Below are positions 34,095 to 43,044 of a stretch of 64,000 nucleotides of DNA, piece after piece. This DNA is from CAIXSC01 sp046349915 (GTDB lineage: Bacteria; Planctomycetota; Planctomycetia; Pirellulales; Pirellulaceae), in contig JAXMBL010000009.1 of the NCBI GenBank assembly GCA_046349915.1, positions 310,001-374,000 of the forward strand, given 5' to 3'. The translations under genes and the position numbers were made by a program. The notes below the pieces were generated by a model, which ran no database searches, was not told the DNA's origin, and saw only the letters and a program-made list of their open reading frames with translations. How positions within the stretch are numbered: position 1 is the first letter of the stretch; each line of letters opens with the position of its first letter.

Positions 34095-34705
34095 CCGTGA
34101 GGACGCAACCCAGGGGCCATCACTCCACTGCGTGGACGATTGTGGATTACTTGGTGGGAATCTTCTACTCAACCCAACACCGCCCGGCGATCAACGCTCC
34201 GCGGCCGTCAACGTCCTCCAGCACGACCGTACAGCCCCTTCCTGCTCTTCCTTCAAGAACTGACCAGTTGCCAGCTTAGAACTGACCAACTCCCCGACTC
34301 CCAAGCTCCCCAGCTCAGCTCTCCAACTCAGCTCTCCAGCAAGACATCCAAGACAGTCTAGGGTCGAAATCACTTCATGTGTGACGTCTCTCGTTGGATC
34401 AAAGCAAACCAACACCCGGTGGTAGACAACGAAAAGATCTGAGAGAAGGAGGTGAGCTGTCGTTACCAACTGGCGGGAGTCGCACACAAGCGCGCACGTC
34501 GAGGCACAGATTTCTTCGACTTTACTGAGTTGTCCTTAGTGAGCGCGCAATCCCAGCCTGACTTGACACCCATTTGTGTCGAAAAACACATCTGATCCTC
34601 TAGACGCCCGCCAACAATCGCCCCGCCAATTCACTGCTCTTGCGTACTGCTCTCATGTTGTCGGACGCAAGCAGCTCATTCGCTTGGAGAGTGTTTCACA
34701 TCGCC
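34095..34705. other. Long intergenic stretch with low-complexity repeats
   Basis: No gene is recognised in about 610 bases. A CT-rich patch at about 34279-34345 contains short imperfect tandem units (CAGCTCAGCTCTCCAA, then CTCAGCTCTCCAG). The rest is unremarkable. Confidence 0.45.
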
Positions 34706-35932
34706 TTAAGTCGCAAGAGACTTTTGCAAGAAATCGCGTCGTAGCGAATCGGACTTCCAAGTCAGCCAGTCGAATCGACGCTCATTGCCACGGAACGACT
34801 CAGCCCACCGTTGTGGATCAAGTCCGAGTCTCTCCAGTCTTGCGGGCAATTCGGCGGGGAGGGACTGGCGCCACCTCTTGGCATCTCGCATGCCGTGGTT
34901 ACCACCAGCACAACCACACTCAGGATTTCCGTCGTACGGACTTCCCGCCTCGTCTTTCCCCTCGGTTTTGTATCCGCCCTCGCAATGGCATGCCTCGAGT
35001 ACCTCGCGATACTCGTTCAATCCAATACCGAGGAACCCTTCGTTGGTGAGTCTACGGCCGTCCCCCGCACCATCGTACCCATCCCCTTCCAAACTCAACG
35101 AAGCCAACCAGTCCGCTCGGCGACGCTTGATCGATCGCAAATCGCTCGTGCGCCAGTGTGGAACCGCTTCCGCAGCCCTTCCGGCGGGATCACCCAAGGG
35201 TCGTTCCTGCAGTCCCCCTACCAAGCTCTCATTCGAATTTGAATTCGAATTCGCCCCTTCACTCCACGCCAACCCCTGATCCTCGCCCCGTGCCGCCTGA
35301 TCCTCCAATCGCTCTCGATAGGAAGAGTATTCCGCGGTCTCGGGCGTCTCTGCCAGTCCCGCTCGCACCGGATTCGTGTGGCTGTAGACCATTGCCTGCA
35401 GGGCATCCTCGACCGTATGGCAACGTCGACACCAAAATCGCTCGCCAAAGAAATGCCCCGTGACGCCATCTTCAGCGTTCGCCTCGCGAGCAATCGGCTC
35501 CTTCAACATGATCATGAACCAACTGAGATTGCTTAGCCGATTTCTCAGTTCGATGATTCGTTCTTTGTTGGCCAGCAATTTCTTGAGCCGTCTCCGAGAG
35601 AGTGGCTTCAGTTGCAACTGAAGTCGGCGTCGGTTCAGCCGATACCAGCGATGCAACACTTCTTCATCGGACCAGCCGCCTGTAACGTCGGGCCGAATTC
35701 TGAGCAGCGTATGCATCGAGTTATCGACGATGCCGTAGTCCAATACTTCCACGGCAAACACACCGGCTAGCGATTCAAGTCGTTCTTGAATCCAGCGACT
35801 ACGATGAGAACGGTCGAGGCCACTGACCGAGTCTTTTCCTTGAACGTTGCCGCGCCTCACACATAGACTCGCGCAGTGATAAACGCCGACCTCAGAATGG
35901 TCGACCAGCTCCTTTCGGTTCGCTGAAGCCAT
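34706..35932 (-). CDS. RAYT-like (REP-associated Y1) transposase
   Basis: The 408-residue product belongs to the planctomycete form of REP-associated tyrosine transposases: VYHCASLCVRR near residue 17, VFAVEVLDYGIVDNSMHTLL at 58-77, GHFFGERFWCRRCHTVEDAL and VYSHTNPVRAG. The HUH motif expected at 72-74 (H-x-H) reads S-M-H here, so one metal ligand is missing. A long C-terminal extension (about 180 residues) has no known motif. It is not flanked by inverted repeats. REP-like hairpins with a 5' GGAG lie at 28388-28584 and more hairpins at 38634-38726. Whether this copy is still active is doubtful given the missing His. Confidence 0.75.
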   Translation of the reverse strand: MASANRKELVDHSEVGVYHCASLCVRRGNVQGKDSVSGLDRSHRSRWIQERLESLAGVFAVEVLDYGIVDNSMHTLLRIRPDVTGGWSDEEVLHRWYRLNRRRLQLQLKPLSRRRLKKLLANKERIIELRNRLSNLSWFMIMLKEPIAREANAEDGVTGHFFGERFWCRRCHTVEDALQAMVYSHTNPVRAGLAETPETAEYSSYRERLEDQAARGEDQGLAWSEGANSNSNSNESLVGGLQERPLGDPAGRAAEAVPHWRTSDLRSIKRRRADWLASLSLEGDGYDGAGDGRRLTNEGFLGIGLNEYREVLEACHCEGGYKTEGKDEAGSPYDGNPECGCAGGNHGMRDAKRWRQSLPAELPARLERLGLDPQRWAESFRGNERRFDWLTWKSDSLRRDFLQKSLAT

Positions 35933-36476
35933 ACCGTGGGCCTCCCTTTTTGAAAAAGGTTTGGAGTCCCCACGAAATGTCTGACCTTGTAGAAGCGATG
36001 GTCTGCTTCAACCCTTGTCGGGTCGACTGCAATTTTCGCAAGGTTCCAGTGCCAGGCAAGTCCAACGACTTCAAAAAAACCGTGGAAGACAGTCTTCCCG
36101 ACTTTCCGTACCACGAACTCTCAGAATCTCCGCACAGCGCGACGACCTTTTTCTTCGCGGAACAGACAGCCGTTGAGTGCCAGGGAGCAGCCGACGACCA
36201 ATGCCTGCAACACGATTCGGCTCACACCTTCCTGCCCTTCCGTGGCTTAGGTTGCTGGCGAGGCCCGCTCCAAGCACCCTTTGATCGCTCATATGCCCGA
36301 GCGGTTCGCGCACAACAGTGATTCAGATAGGCTGGATGCTCGCAAATCCATCGCCATTCAGTCGAGTCTCGCCGCCGGTCACCGGCCACCGCAAGCCTGA
36401 CTCCCTGAGGGCGTTTGTTTTTCCGATCTCGACTGCGTCTCCATACGCCTCTCGCCTAAGCCAATCCCAGCATCCC
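35933..36476. other. Intergenic stretch; no gene recognised
   Basis: About 540 bases upstream of the leucine-rich lipoprotein gene. No frame has a start with a ribosome site or a known motif. Confidence 0.4.
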
Positions 36477-37724
36477 ATGCCCACTCATCGCTCCTGTCAG
36501 CCAGCAGCCCAAGCAACACGTCACCCAAGGACGCCTTGCGCGCACCGGCTCACCGCACACCTCACGCCGCCCCTACTCCTGCTTCTGCTGCTCGCGGGTT
36601 GTGGTCCAGCAAAGCCAGGAGGCGATAACTCCTCGAGCAGCAGCCTCCTCACTGACCAAAGCGTCGCCAGCCAACCCACTGACGCCAAGTCCAAGGCTAC
36701 TCGCGTGGATTGGGAAAAACAGGGAATCGAATTCGATATCATTGCTCCGGATGACCAAGTCGTTGGGGTTAAGCTGGGCCAAGCCCCCATCACACTCGCT
36801 GCCTGGAACCAGCTCGTCGATTCCAATCCCCAATTGCAAACCCTGGACGTCTCCGATAGCCCGCACATCGTCGACGCGATGTTGGCGGCCGTCAGTCGAC
36901 TCCCCAAGCTGCGTCGACTGCGTTTGTCCCGGACCCAGATCTCCGATGCCGGTCTCGCACATCTCGCCTCCGCAACTCAACTCGAACTGCTCGAAGCCCA
37001 AGGTTGCCAACAGCTCACAAGCGTGGGATTGGCGCCGCTGACGAACCTGAAAAAACTGAAGGACCTCAAGTTGAGCGGCGAGAAGATCGACGATTCGGTC
37101 CTCGCCTCCATCGCCCAAATGTCCGGCCTACGAATCCTTGGGCTCGACGACACCCAAGTGTCCAACCTCGATCAGCTAGCCGATTTGAGCGAACTTCAGC
37201 GGCTGTCCGTAGTGCGAACGCCGATCAGTCCCGCCGGACTCGCCGCCGTCGCTCAACTGAAGCAACTGCAACACCTGCGGCTCAGAGGCGCCAAAATCGT
37301 TGACTCGGCACTGGCAGCCGTCGGCCAATGCACTCAACTCAAACTGCTTGACCTCAGTGAAACGACCATCGGCGATAACGGGCTCTCGCAGTTGGCGACA
37401 CTCCACCAGCTCGAAGACCTCAATCTGTGGAAAACTCAAGTGACGGGCAAGGGTTTAGTTCCCCTCCAAAGCATGCCCGCTCTCAAACGACTCAATCTCG
37501 ACGACGACTTGGCGGTCGACGACGAAGGAATCCCCTTCATCGCGGGCCTCAAGCACCTAGAATTCCTCCATCTGGGAGACACTCGAGTCACGGACGCGGG
37601 ACTCGAGCAACTCGCCGGCCTGACTCGGATGAAAGAACTGATCTTGACTGCGTGTCCCCACGTAACTCGATCAGGAATCGATAAGCTGAAATCGGCGTTA
37701 CCCGCGGCCCAGATTCGTGATTGA
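36477..37724 (+). CDS. Leucine-rich-repeat lipoprotein
   Basis: The 415-residue product has a hydrophobic run and a lipobox LLLLLAGC near residues 33-42, then a Ser-rich linker and about ten leucine-rich repeats of the LxxLxLxxTxIxDxGLxxLA type from about residue 130 to the end. The consensus is that of the bacterial F-box-free LRR class common in planctomycetes. It is a probable outer- or inner-membrane-anchored binding protein. I chose the ATG at 36477 because it gives a lipoprotein signal of normal length. Confidence 0.75.
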   Translation: MPTHRSCQPAAQATRHPRTPCAHRLTAHLTPPLLLLLLLAGCGPAKPGGDNSSSSSLLTDQSVASQPTDAKSKATRVDWEKQGIEFDIIAPDDQVVGVKLGQAPITLAAWNQLVDSNPQLQTLDVSDSPHIVDAMLAAVSRLPKLRRLRLSRTQISDAGLAHLASATQLELLEAQGCQQLTSVGLAPLTNLKKLKDLKLSGEKIDDSVLASIAQMSGLRILGLDDTQVSNLDQLADLSELQRLSVVRTPISPAGLAAVAQLKQLQHLRLRGAKIVDSALAAVGQCTQLKLLDLSETTIGDNGLSQLATLHQLEDLNLWKTQVTGKGLVPLQSMPALKRLNLDDDLAVDDEGIPFIAGLKHLEFLHLGDTRVTDAGLEQLAGLTRMKELILTACPHVTRSGIDKLKSALPAAQIRD

Positions 37725-37809
37725 ACGACAGTTCGGTGTTGCGACAAACACCACTCAACCGCTAAGCTACGGGTTGTCCAGGGAAGTTATCTTGAGAAGG
37801 AGTTCGTCT

Positions 37810-38559
37810 GTGTTCGTGGCAGCCACAACGGAGTGTTTTCAGCAGAGTACCTTGGCCGAGGCGATCGATCGACTGTTGGAGTTGGAGTATTCCAGCGTTG
37901 AAATCACGCTGCACGAAAACAGTAATCAACTAAAGCCCTCGGAAGTAGTCGCCGACTTCGATCGCGCTCTGCTGCTCTGCCGCAACACTCGCCGACTCGA
38001 CGTCATCGCCTACAGCATTCAAATCGATGCGCAAGGTGAGACCTTTTATCAGCAGTTTTCCGCCTGCTGTAAACTCGCCAAGGCCACCAAAGTGGTCACG
38101 GTCACCGTCCCTTCCGCCGAGTTGGGAACGCCCTTCAACGAGGAAGTGGAACATCTTCGTCGGCTGGTAGGCATCGCTCAGGTGGAAGGAGTGCGAGTCG
38201 GCTTGAAGAGCCAGATCGGACGCCAGTCTCAAGATCCTGACACGGTTCAGGTGCTGTGCGACAACGTCCCCGGACTCGGCCTCACGCTCGACCCAAGCCA
38301 CTACATCGCCGGTCCCTACTCGAACCGGAGCATCGATAAACTGTTCAAGTACATCTACCATGTTCACTTGCGCGACACCAGCAAGAAGGAACTCCAAGTG
38401 CGTGTAGGACAGGGCGAGGTGGAGTACGGCAAACTGATCAGTCAGCTGCAAAAGGTCAAGTATAACCGTGCGTTGAGCGTGAACATTACCGAGATGCCGG
38501 GCGTCGACCACGCTGGCGAATTGCGCAAATTGCGTCTCCTCTTGGAAACGCTGCTCTAA
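37810..38559 (+). CDS. Sugar phosphate isomerase/epimerase-like TIM barrel
   Basis: The 249-residue product belongs to the AP-endonuclease-2/xylose-isomerase-like family: LAEAIDRLLELEYSSVEIT at the N-terminus, VRVGLKSQIGRQSQDPDT, GLGLTLDPSHYIAG, HVHLRDT and GQGEVEYGKLI, with His and Asp residues at the usual metal positions. Start is GTG at 37810, with AGGAG 6 bases upstream. It begins about 85 bases after the leucine-rich lipoprotein gene. Real substrate unknown. Confidence 0.8.
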   Translation: MFVAATTECFQQSTLAEAIDRLLELEYSSVEITLHENSNQLKPSEVVADFDRALLLCRNTRRLDVIAYSIQIDAQGETFYQQFSACCKLAKATKVVTVTVPSAELGTPFNEEVEHLRRLVGIAQVEGVRVGLKSQIGRQSQDPDTVQVLCDNVPGLGLTLDPSHYIAGPYSNRSIDKLFKYIYHVHLRDTSKKELQVRVGQGEVEYGKLISQLQKVKYNRALSVNITEMPGVDHAGELRKLRLLLETLL

Positions 38560-38633
38560 GGCGACGCTTTTTCATGGCGGGGGCTTGGATGCCCGCGCGG
38601 GCGATCCGTGTTGACGTTCAACCCGGCGCTAAT

Positions 38634-38726
38634 CGACGGACTAGAAGTCCGTCGTACAGCAGGCGATCGACGGACTAGAAGTCCGGCGTACAGGCAGACA
38701 GCCGACGGACTGGAAGTCCGTCGTAC
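38634..38726. repeat. REP-like hairpin cluster B
   Basis: Three copies at 38634-38657, 38668-38691 and 38703-38726 share the CGACGGACT/AGTCCGTCG stem and the GTAC end. The second has a one-base change in the right arm. None is directly preceded by GGAG; the 5' bases are AAT, GAT and AGC. The cluster lies in a 175-base gap between two convergent genes. Confidence 0.75.
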
Positions 38727-38733
38727 CAGGAAA

Positions 38734-40179
38734 CTAATCCCATTCGCCTAATGTCACCACCTTGACGCTAATCTGAGGAGCTCGGATATAGTCGAAGCTC
38801 CCCTCTTCGGCTTCCGCCCCTTTCTTGAACTCGTCCAGCAGAACATTAGGTTCCGGCGTGCGAGTCTCGCGATAGGCGGTAACGACGTCGCCGGGCTTCA
38901 GTCCCAATTGAAAGGCGACTGAACTGGGCGCCACCGAGACAACTTCGCAACCCAACACATGCGATTTGAATTCGGCGCCCAAAGGCAGATCCTTCCGATG
39001 CTCAAACGATCCCCTGCGCACTCGAATGCCGCTGGCGATCAACAGTTCCACTTTGTCACCGGGCAGATTTTCCGCGATGAACGTCGTGAGCGTATCGAAC
39101 GACTCAACACGATTCGAGCCATACTTAATGATAATGTCCCCCGCATCTAGCCCCGCGGCCGACGCGGCCGTGTTGTTCTGCACAAGCACCACCTCGCAAC
39201 CAAGCGGGTGAGCCTGACAGTTGACGCCCAGGAATCCGCCGCGGCGATGATCGATTTTGGCGCTCACTAGTCCGTCGGATAATCGCTTCACCGACTCCCG
39301 CGAAACGTTCGTGCCGTACAGCTTGATCTGCGAAACCTGCTTGAGGGTGAGCAGATGAGGAATCACCGCGTCCGAGACGGGCGAGTACTTGATCCAGACC
39401 GATTGCAGTTTTTCGTGGTCGCGAATGGAGGCAAACCCATCAGCCGTCACGTTCGCCCGAGTCACTTGGAGACGAATCAGGTGCCGCATGTTCTTGAGGT
39501 AAGCAAGCCATTCGTCCGTTACCTTGGGCCCGCTGAACTTCACCTCGTGGACTTTGGATAACCACTTGAGTCGAGCGAGATCTTTGGGCTCGCCGCGCCA
39601 TTCCGGTCCAATCTCGATCATCGAAGCGCTTTCAACAATCTGAAAGCCGAACTGCATGTGTTGAACGCCGACCTTCGCGCCAAGCCGCTGAAGTTCGTCA
39701 ACTGCTCGCTCCTCGCGAGTCTCATCCAAGGTCGCGATGGCCGATTCGGCGCGACGCGCTGCCGAATTCGATGGGTTGCCCGCGATGCGTTCCAAAGCCG
39801 CTTGCGCCGCCGCCGCCAACTCGACGTCCGACGTCAACGCCTGCTCTCGGAGCACATGGATTCCGCGGACTACTACTTCCAAAGGTCCCTTCGTCGCCGA
39901 CGCTGCAACTCGTTCTATACCAACCGTTCCCGCCTCGATCAGTCGGAGCATGGCGTGTTCACGGATGGCGAACGAGTCCGAGTTCAGCTCCACGATCCAC
40001 TGGTCGATTTCCGCGGGAGTGGGCGATTGATTGGCAGGTTGCGGCTGAGTCGGTTGCTGCGTCAGCTGCCGTGTTGGCGGCGGGCTGGGTTGCTGAGCCC
40101 AGCCGACGAGCCCGCTCGCCGCGGCGATCACCAAGGTCGCGCAACTCAAGAACTTCACGATCAAAAGCCTGAGGGACAC
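38734..40179 (-). CDS. Secreted double-PDZ protein with helical and LRR-like parts
   Basis: The 481-residue product starts with GTG at 40179 behind GGGAGG (6 bases), with a signal peptide (about 1-29, WAQQ). A Pro/Gln-rich linker leads to a helical-repeat-like part (about 55-175), then a leucine-rich-repeat-like stretch (about 195-310). Two PDZ domains follow: GGFLGVNCQAH with GLDAGDIIIKYGSNRVESFD, and a second with GLKPGDVVTAYRETRTPEP. There is no protease domain. Such proteins probably bind extracytoplasmic peptides or chaperones. An upstream ATG at 40197 adds six residues but lacks a better ribosome site. Confidence 0.75.
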   Translation of the reverse strand: MSLRLLIVKFLSCATLVIAAASGLVGWAQQPSPPPTRQLTQQPTQPQPANQSPTPAEIDQWIVELNSDSFAIREHAMLRLIEAGTVGIERVAASATKGPLEVVVRGIHVLREQALTSDVELAAAAQAALERIAGNPSNSAARRAESAIATLDETREERAVDELQRLGAKVGVQHMQFGFQIVESASMIEIGPEWRGEPKDLARLKWLSKVHEVKFSGPKVTDEWLAYLKNMRHLIRLQVTRANVTADGFASIRDHEKLQSVWIKYSPVSDAVIPHLLTLKQVSQIKLYGTNVSRESVKRLSDGLVSAKIDHRRGGFLGVNCQAHPLGCEVVLVQNNTAASAAGLDAGDIIIKYGSNRVESFDTLTTFIAENLPGDKVELLIASGIRVRRGSFEHRKDLPLGAEFKSHVLGCEVVSVAPSSVAFQLGLKPGDVVTAYRETRTPEPNVLLDEFKKGAEAEEGSFDYIRAPQISVKVVTLGEWD

Positions 40180-40454
40180 GTCAGCCTCCCACTCCAATGC
40201 CCCGACCCGTCACAGACCTCCGCCTTGAGGCCCGTCGAGCGAAGGACATGAACTCGCTCCCCGCGTCTGGCCGGCATCGAACGCGACGTTCGATCCTCGG
40301 CCCGCGACGCTCCCTCCAGTCTAACATGGACTAACGAGGAGAGCGAAGAGCGATCCGACGGCCGTTGCTGGCATTTCCCCTCCAACCCCGTTAAACTCCC
40401 CGTTCAGTGGACCGTTTTTGTCCTTGCCCCTTAACGTCCTCGGCGCTCACCTCC

Positions 40455-41414
40455 ATGCAATCTCACCTCCTTCCTCAGCCCCAGGTCCTCTCCGGCTCGC
40501 TCGTTCACCCCAACCGCCGCGGATTTCTGCGGACCACGGTAGGGGCGACTGCCAGCGTCGCCGTGGGCTTGAGCGGCGGCGTTATCGGCTCCTTAACCGC
40601 CCCGCGAGCGTTATCCGCCGCTCAGAAGGGCGCCAACATGTCTTTTGGGTTGGTGACGTACATGTGGGGCGCCGAATGGGATCTGCCGAACTTGCTCAAG
40701 AATTGCCAAGCCACTCGCGTGCTCGGCGTCGAACTTCGCACGACCCACAAGCACGGCGTCGAGCCGACCCTGACTGACGCTCAACGGGCCGAGGTTCGCA
40801 AGCGATTCGCGGACAGCGGCGTAACTTGCGTCGGAATCGGGAGCAACGAACGATACGATTATCCCGATCCGAAGCAACTGGCCAAAGCCATGGATGCTAG
40901 CCGCGAGTTCATTCGGTTGAGCCACGATATTGGGGCGAGCGGCGTCAAGGTCAAGCCAGATACATTCCACAAAGAGATCCCGCGCGAGAAAACGATTGAA
41001 CAAATCGGCAAGGCACTGAATGAACTTGGCGAGTATGGCGAGGGATTCGGACAACAGATCCGACTCGAGGTGCATGGCCAGTGCGCGGAGTTGCCGACCA
41101 TCAAGGCCATCATGGACATCGCGAAACATCCGAATGTCGCCGTCTGTTGGAATTCAAATCCCCAAGATCTACAGGGCGATGGCTTGGAGCATAACTTCAA
41201 ACTGGTGTGCGATCGGTTTGGGGAGACGTGCCACATCCATGATCTGTCGGGCAAAATGTACCCTTGGGACAAGTTGTTCAAGCTACTAGTCTCGGTTGAT
41301 TACCGCGGCTGGCTGTTGTTGGAAGAAGCAAGCAAGGTCGACGACAAGGTCGCGGCCTTGGGTCGGCAACGAGAACTGTTCGAGCAGATGCTGAAGGCAG
41401 CACAGGCCTCGTAA
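40455..41414 (+). CDS. Tat-exported sugar isomerase/epimerase-like TIM barrel
   Basis: The 319-residue product has a twin-arginine signal (NRRGFLRTTVGATASVAVGL; about 20-50) and then the TIM-barrel family of AP-endonuclease-2-like isomerases: MSFGLVTYMWGAEWDLPNLL, GVELRTTHKHGVEPTL, GVKVKPDTFHKE, RLEVHGQCAELP, CWNSNPQDL, CHIHDLSGKMYPW and WLLLEEAS. Glu, His and Asp residues at these positions fit a metal site. It is exported folded, as expected for a Tat substrate. Planctomycetes carry many such enzymes, probably acting on periplasmic carbohydrates. Confidence 0.85.
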   Translation: MQSHLLPQPQVLSGSLVHPNRRGFLRTTVGATASVAVGLSGGVIGSLTAPRALSAAQKGANMSFGLVTYMWGAEWDLPNLLKNCQATRVLGVELRTTHKHGVEPTLTDAQRAEVRKRFADSGVTCVGIGSNERYDYPDPKQLAKAMDASREFIRLSHDIGASGVKVKPDTFHKEIPREKTIEQIGKALNELGEYGEGFGQQIRLEVHGQCAELPTIKAIMDIAKHPNVAVCWNSNPQDLQGDGLEHNFKLVCDRFGETCHIHDLSGKMYPWDKLFKLLVSVDYRGWLLLEEASKVDDKVAALGRQRELFEQMLKAAQAS

Positions 41415-41440
41415 GGACTGCCTCGTAAGGACTGCCTCGT
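41406..41440. repeat. 14-base tandem repeat across a stop codon
   Basis: GCCTCGTAAGGACT occurs twice and partly a third time, starting inside the last codons of the preceding isomerase gene (its stop is TAA within the first unit). About 20 bases further on, AGATCAGCCTTGT also occurs twice. The pattern matches the stop-codon tandem repeat at 24398-24430. Confidence 0.65.
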
Positions 41441-41570
41441 GTAGATCAGCCTTGTCGAGATCAGCCTTGTAGGGCGTTTACCTCGGAGTCGCACTCCACG
41501 AACTCGCTCGATTTCCTCGACGCGTGACTGAGTTCCCCGAAACGCTCGCCGTCAGTCGTTAGCACCTCCC

Positions 41571-42383
41571 ATGCTTGAACTCGCCGATCGCGTCGCTGTC
41601 GTAACGGGCTCGTCCACGGGCGTGGGACGAGCCATCGCGCTGGAACTGGCGGCCGCGGGCGCTCACGTCGTGGTTCACTGTCGATCAAGAGTGGAGGCGG
41701 CGGAGCAGGTCGCGAATTCCATCCGTGAGCTGGGAAGGTTGTCCACCGTGATCGTCGCCGACTTGGCCGATGGGACGACGCACGAGCGGTTGGTCGACCA
41801 AGCATGGTCTTGGCGCGACGGAGTCGACATTTGGATCAACAACGCGGGCGCGGACGTCCTGACTGGCTCGGCTCGTCATGCCTCGTTCGACGAGAAACTC
41901 GACTTACTGTGGCGAGTCGATGTTTTGGGAACGATTCGTCTCTCGCGATTGGTGGGTCCGCGGATGAAAGCGCGAGCGTCACGGGCCGGCGAGTCTTCAT
42001 TGATCACAATCGGCTGGGATCAAGTCGAACACGGCATGGAGGGAGACAGCGGCGAGATGTTCACGGCCATCAAGGGGGCCGTAATGTCCTTCACCAAGAG
42101 TCTCGCCAGAACCCTGGCGCCTCAAATTCGCGTCAATTGTCTCGCCTTGGGATGGATCCGCACCGCTTGGGGCGAGCAGGCTTCGGATTATTGGCGAAAA
42201 CGAGCGTTGTCGGAGGCTTTATTGCAACGATGGGGCACGCCCGAGGATGTCGCTCGGGCTGCTCGCTTCCTGGTTTCGCCCGCGGCGAGCTTCATCACGG
42301 GTCAAATCCTCCCCATCAACGGAGGATTCAAAATTCGTGGCGAGTTGAACAGTGAGTTGGACAATGAGCGCAATAACTCATAG
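41571..42383 (+). CDS. Atypical short-chain dehydrogenase/reductase
   Basis: The 270-residue product has the NAD(P) motif TGSSTGVG (about 12-19), NNAG (about 90-93) and the C-terminal PINGGF typical of SDRs. The catalytic YxxxK is replaced by FTAIK (Phe at 164, Lys at 168), and the expected Ser 13 residues upstream is absent (the region reads ITIGWDQVEHG). I recall related planctomycete sequences with the same GWDQVEHGMxGDSGEMF string, so it may be a conserved variant rather than a decay. Catalysis by the normal SDR route is unlikely. It follows the Tat isomerase gene by about 160 bases and may share its pathway. Confidence 0.8.
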   Translation: MLELADRVAVVTGSSTGVGRAIALELAAAGAHVVVHCRSRVEAAEQVANSIRELGRLSTVIVADLADGTTHERLVDQAWSWRDGVDIWINNAGADVLTGSARHASFDEKLDLLWRVDVLGTIRLSRLVGPRMKARASRAGESSLITIGWDQVEHGMEGDSGEMFTAIKGAVMSFTKSLARTLAPQIRVNCLALGWIRTAWGEQASDYWRKRALSEALLQRWGTPEDVARAARFLVSPAASFITGQILPINGGFKIRGELNSELDNERNNS

Positions 42384-42431
42384 AATCCCCCAACATGGAT
42401 GACAGTACTTACCAGAAATTGGAGTTCCCCG

Positions 42432-43001
42432 ATGCGTAGTTTGTCGCAGAAACCCGGAGCAGCAATTTTGTTGTTCTTCACCGTGCTCGGGCTTGGGACT
42501 TTGGTAGCCGATCAGGCGGCCTGGGGCGATATCCCCGGTGGAAATCGAGGTCGCCCACCCCAGTTGCGCTCGACGCAAGCACCCGTCAAGATCAACTATC
42601 AGAAGCCGGAAGAGGGCGATGTTCGCATTGTCATCCCACGACACATGGTCGAGCAGGCGTTGGAACGAGTGGGTGCCGCGCCCCCCTCCGACTCTCCTGC
42701 TTCCCCCTCGTCGATCTTCGGCACTCCGTTGCAGGGCACGGTAATCGCAGGCATCGCCTTCGCGCTGGCGATTGGCTCGCTCCCCTTTATACTCCGCAAT
42801 CGGTCCACCGCCCGACTGGCCACAACTGGAGTGATCTTATTGGTCGTGGGCGGAGTCTTTGGTTGGTCGGCCGCCTTTGGTGATCTCCCCTCAAATCCAC
42901 GCAACAAACGTCAATCAAACCGCCCCACGAAGACCATCACCATCGATATTGTCGGCGAAGGCGAAACCGTGCAGTTGTTTGTTCCTCCACAAACTCGCTA
43001 A
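42432..43001 (+). CDS. Secreted or membrane protein of unknown function
   Basis: The 189-residue product has a signal peptide (about 8-35, ending AAWG), a Pro/Ser linker, one or two C-terminal hydrophobic helices (about 98-116 and 125-143) and a charged C-terminal tail. GGAG lies 8 bases upstream of the ATG at 42432. No family was recognised. Confidence 0.6.
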   Translation: MRSLSQKPGAAILLFFTVLGLGTLVADQAAWGDIPGGNRGRPPQLRSTQAPVKINYQKPEEGDVRIVIPRHMVEQALERVGAAPPSDSPASPSSIFGTPLQGTVIAGIAFALAIGSLPFILRNRSTARLATTGVILLVVGGVFGWSAAFGDLPSNPRNKRQSNRPTKTITIDIVGEGETVQLFVPPQTR

Positions 43002-43044
43002 GCGATCTTCTCGCTTGTGATCCCTGGACGGCGTGAGGGCGTCG

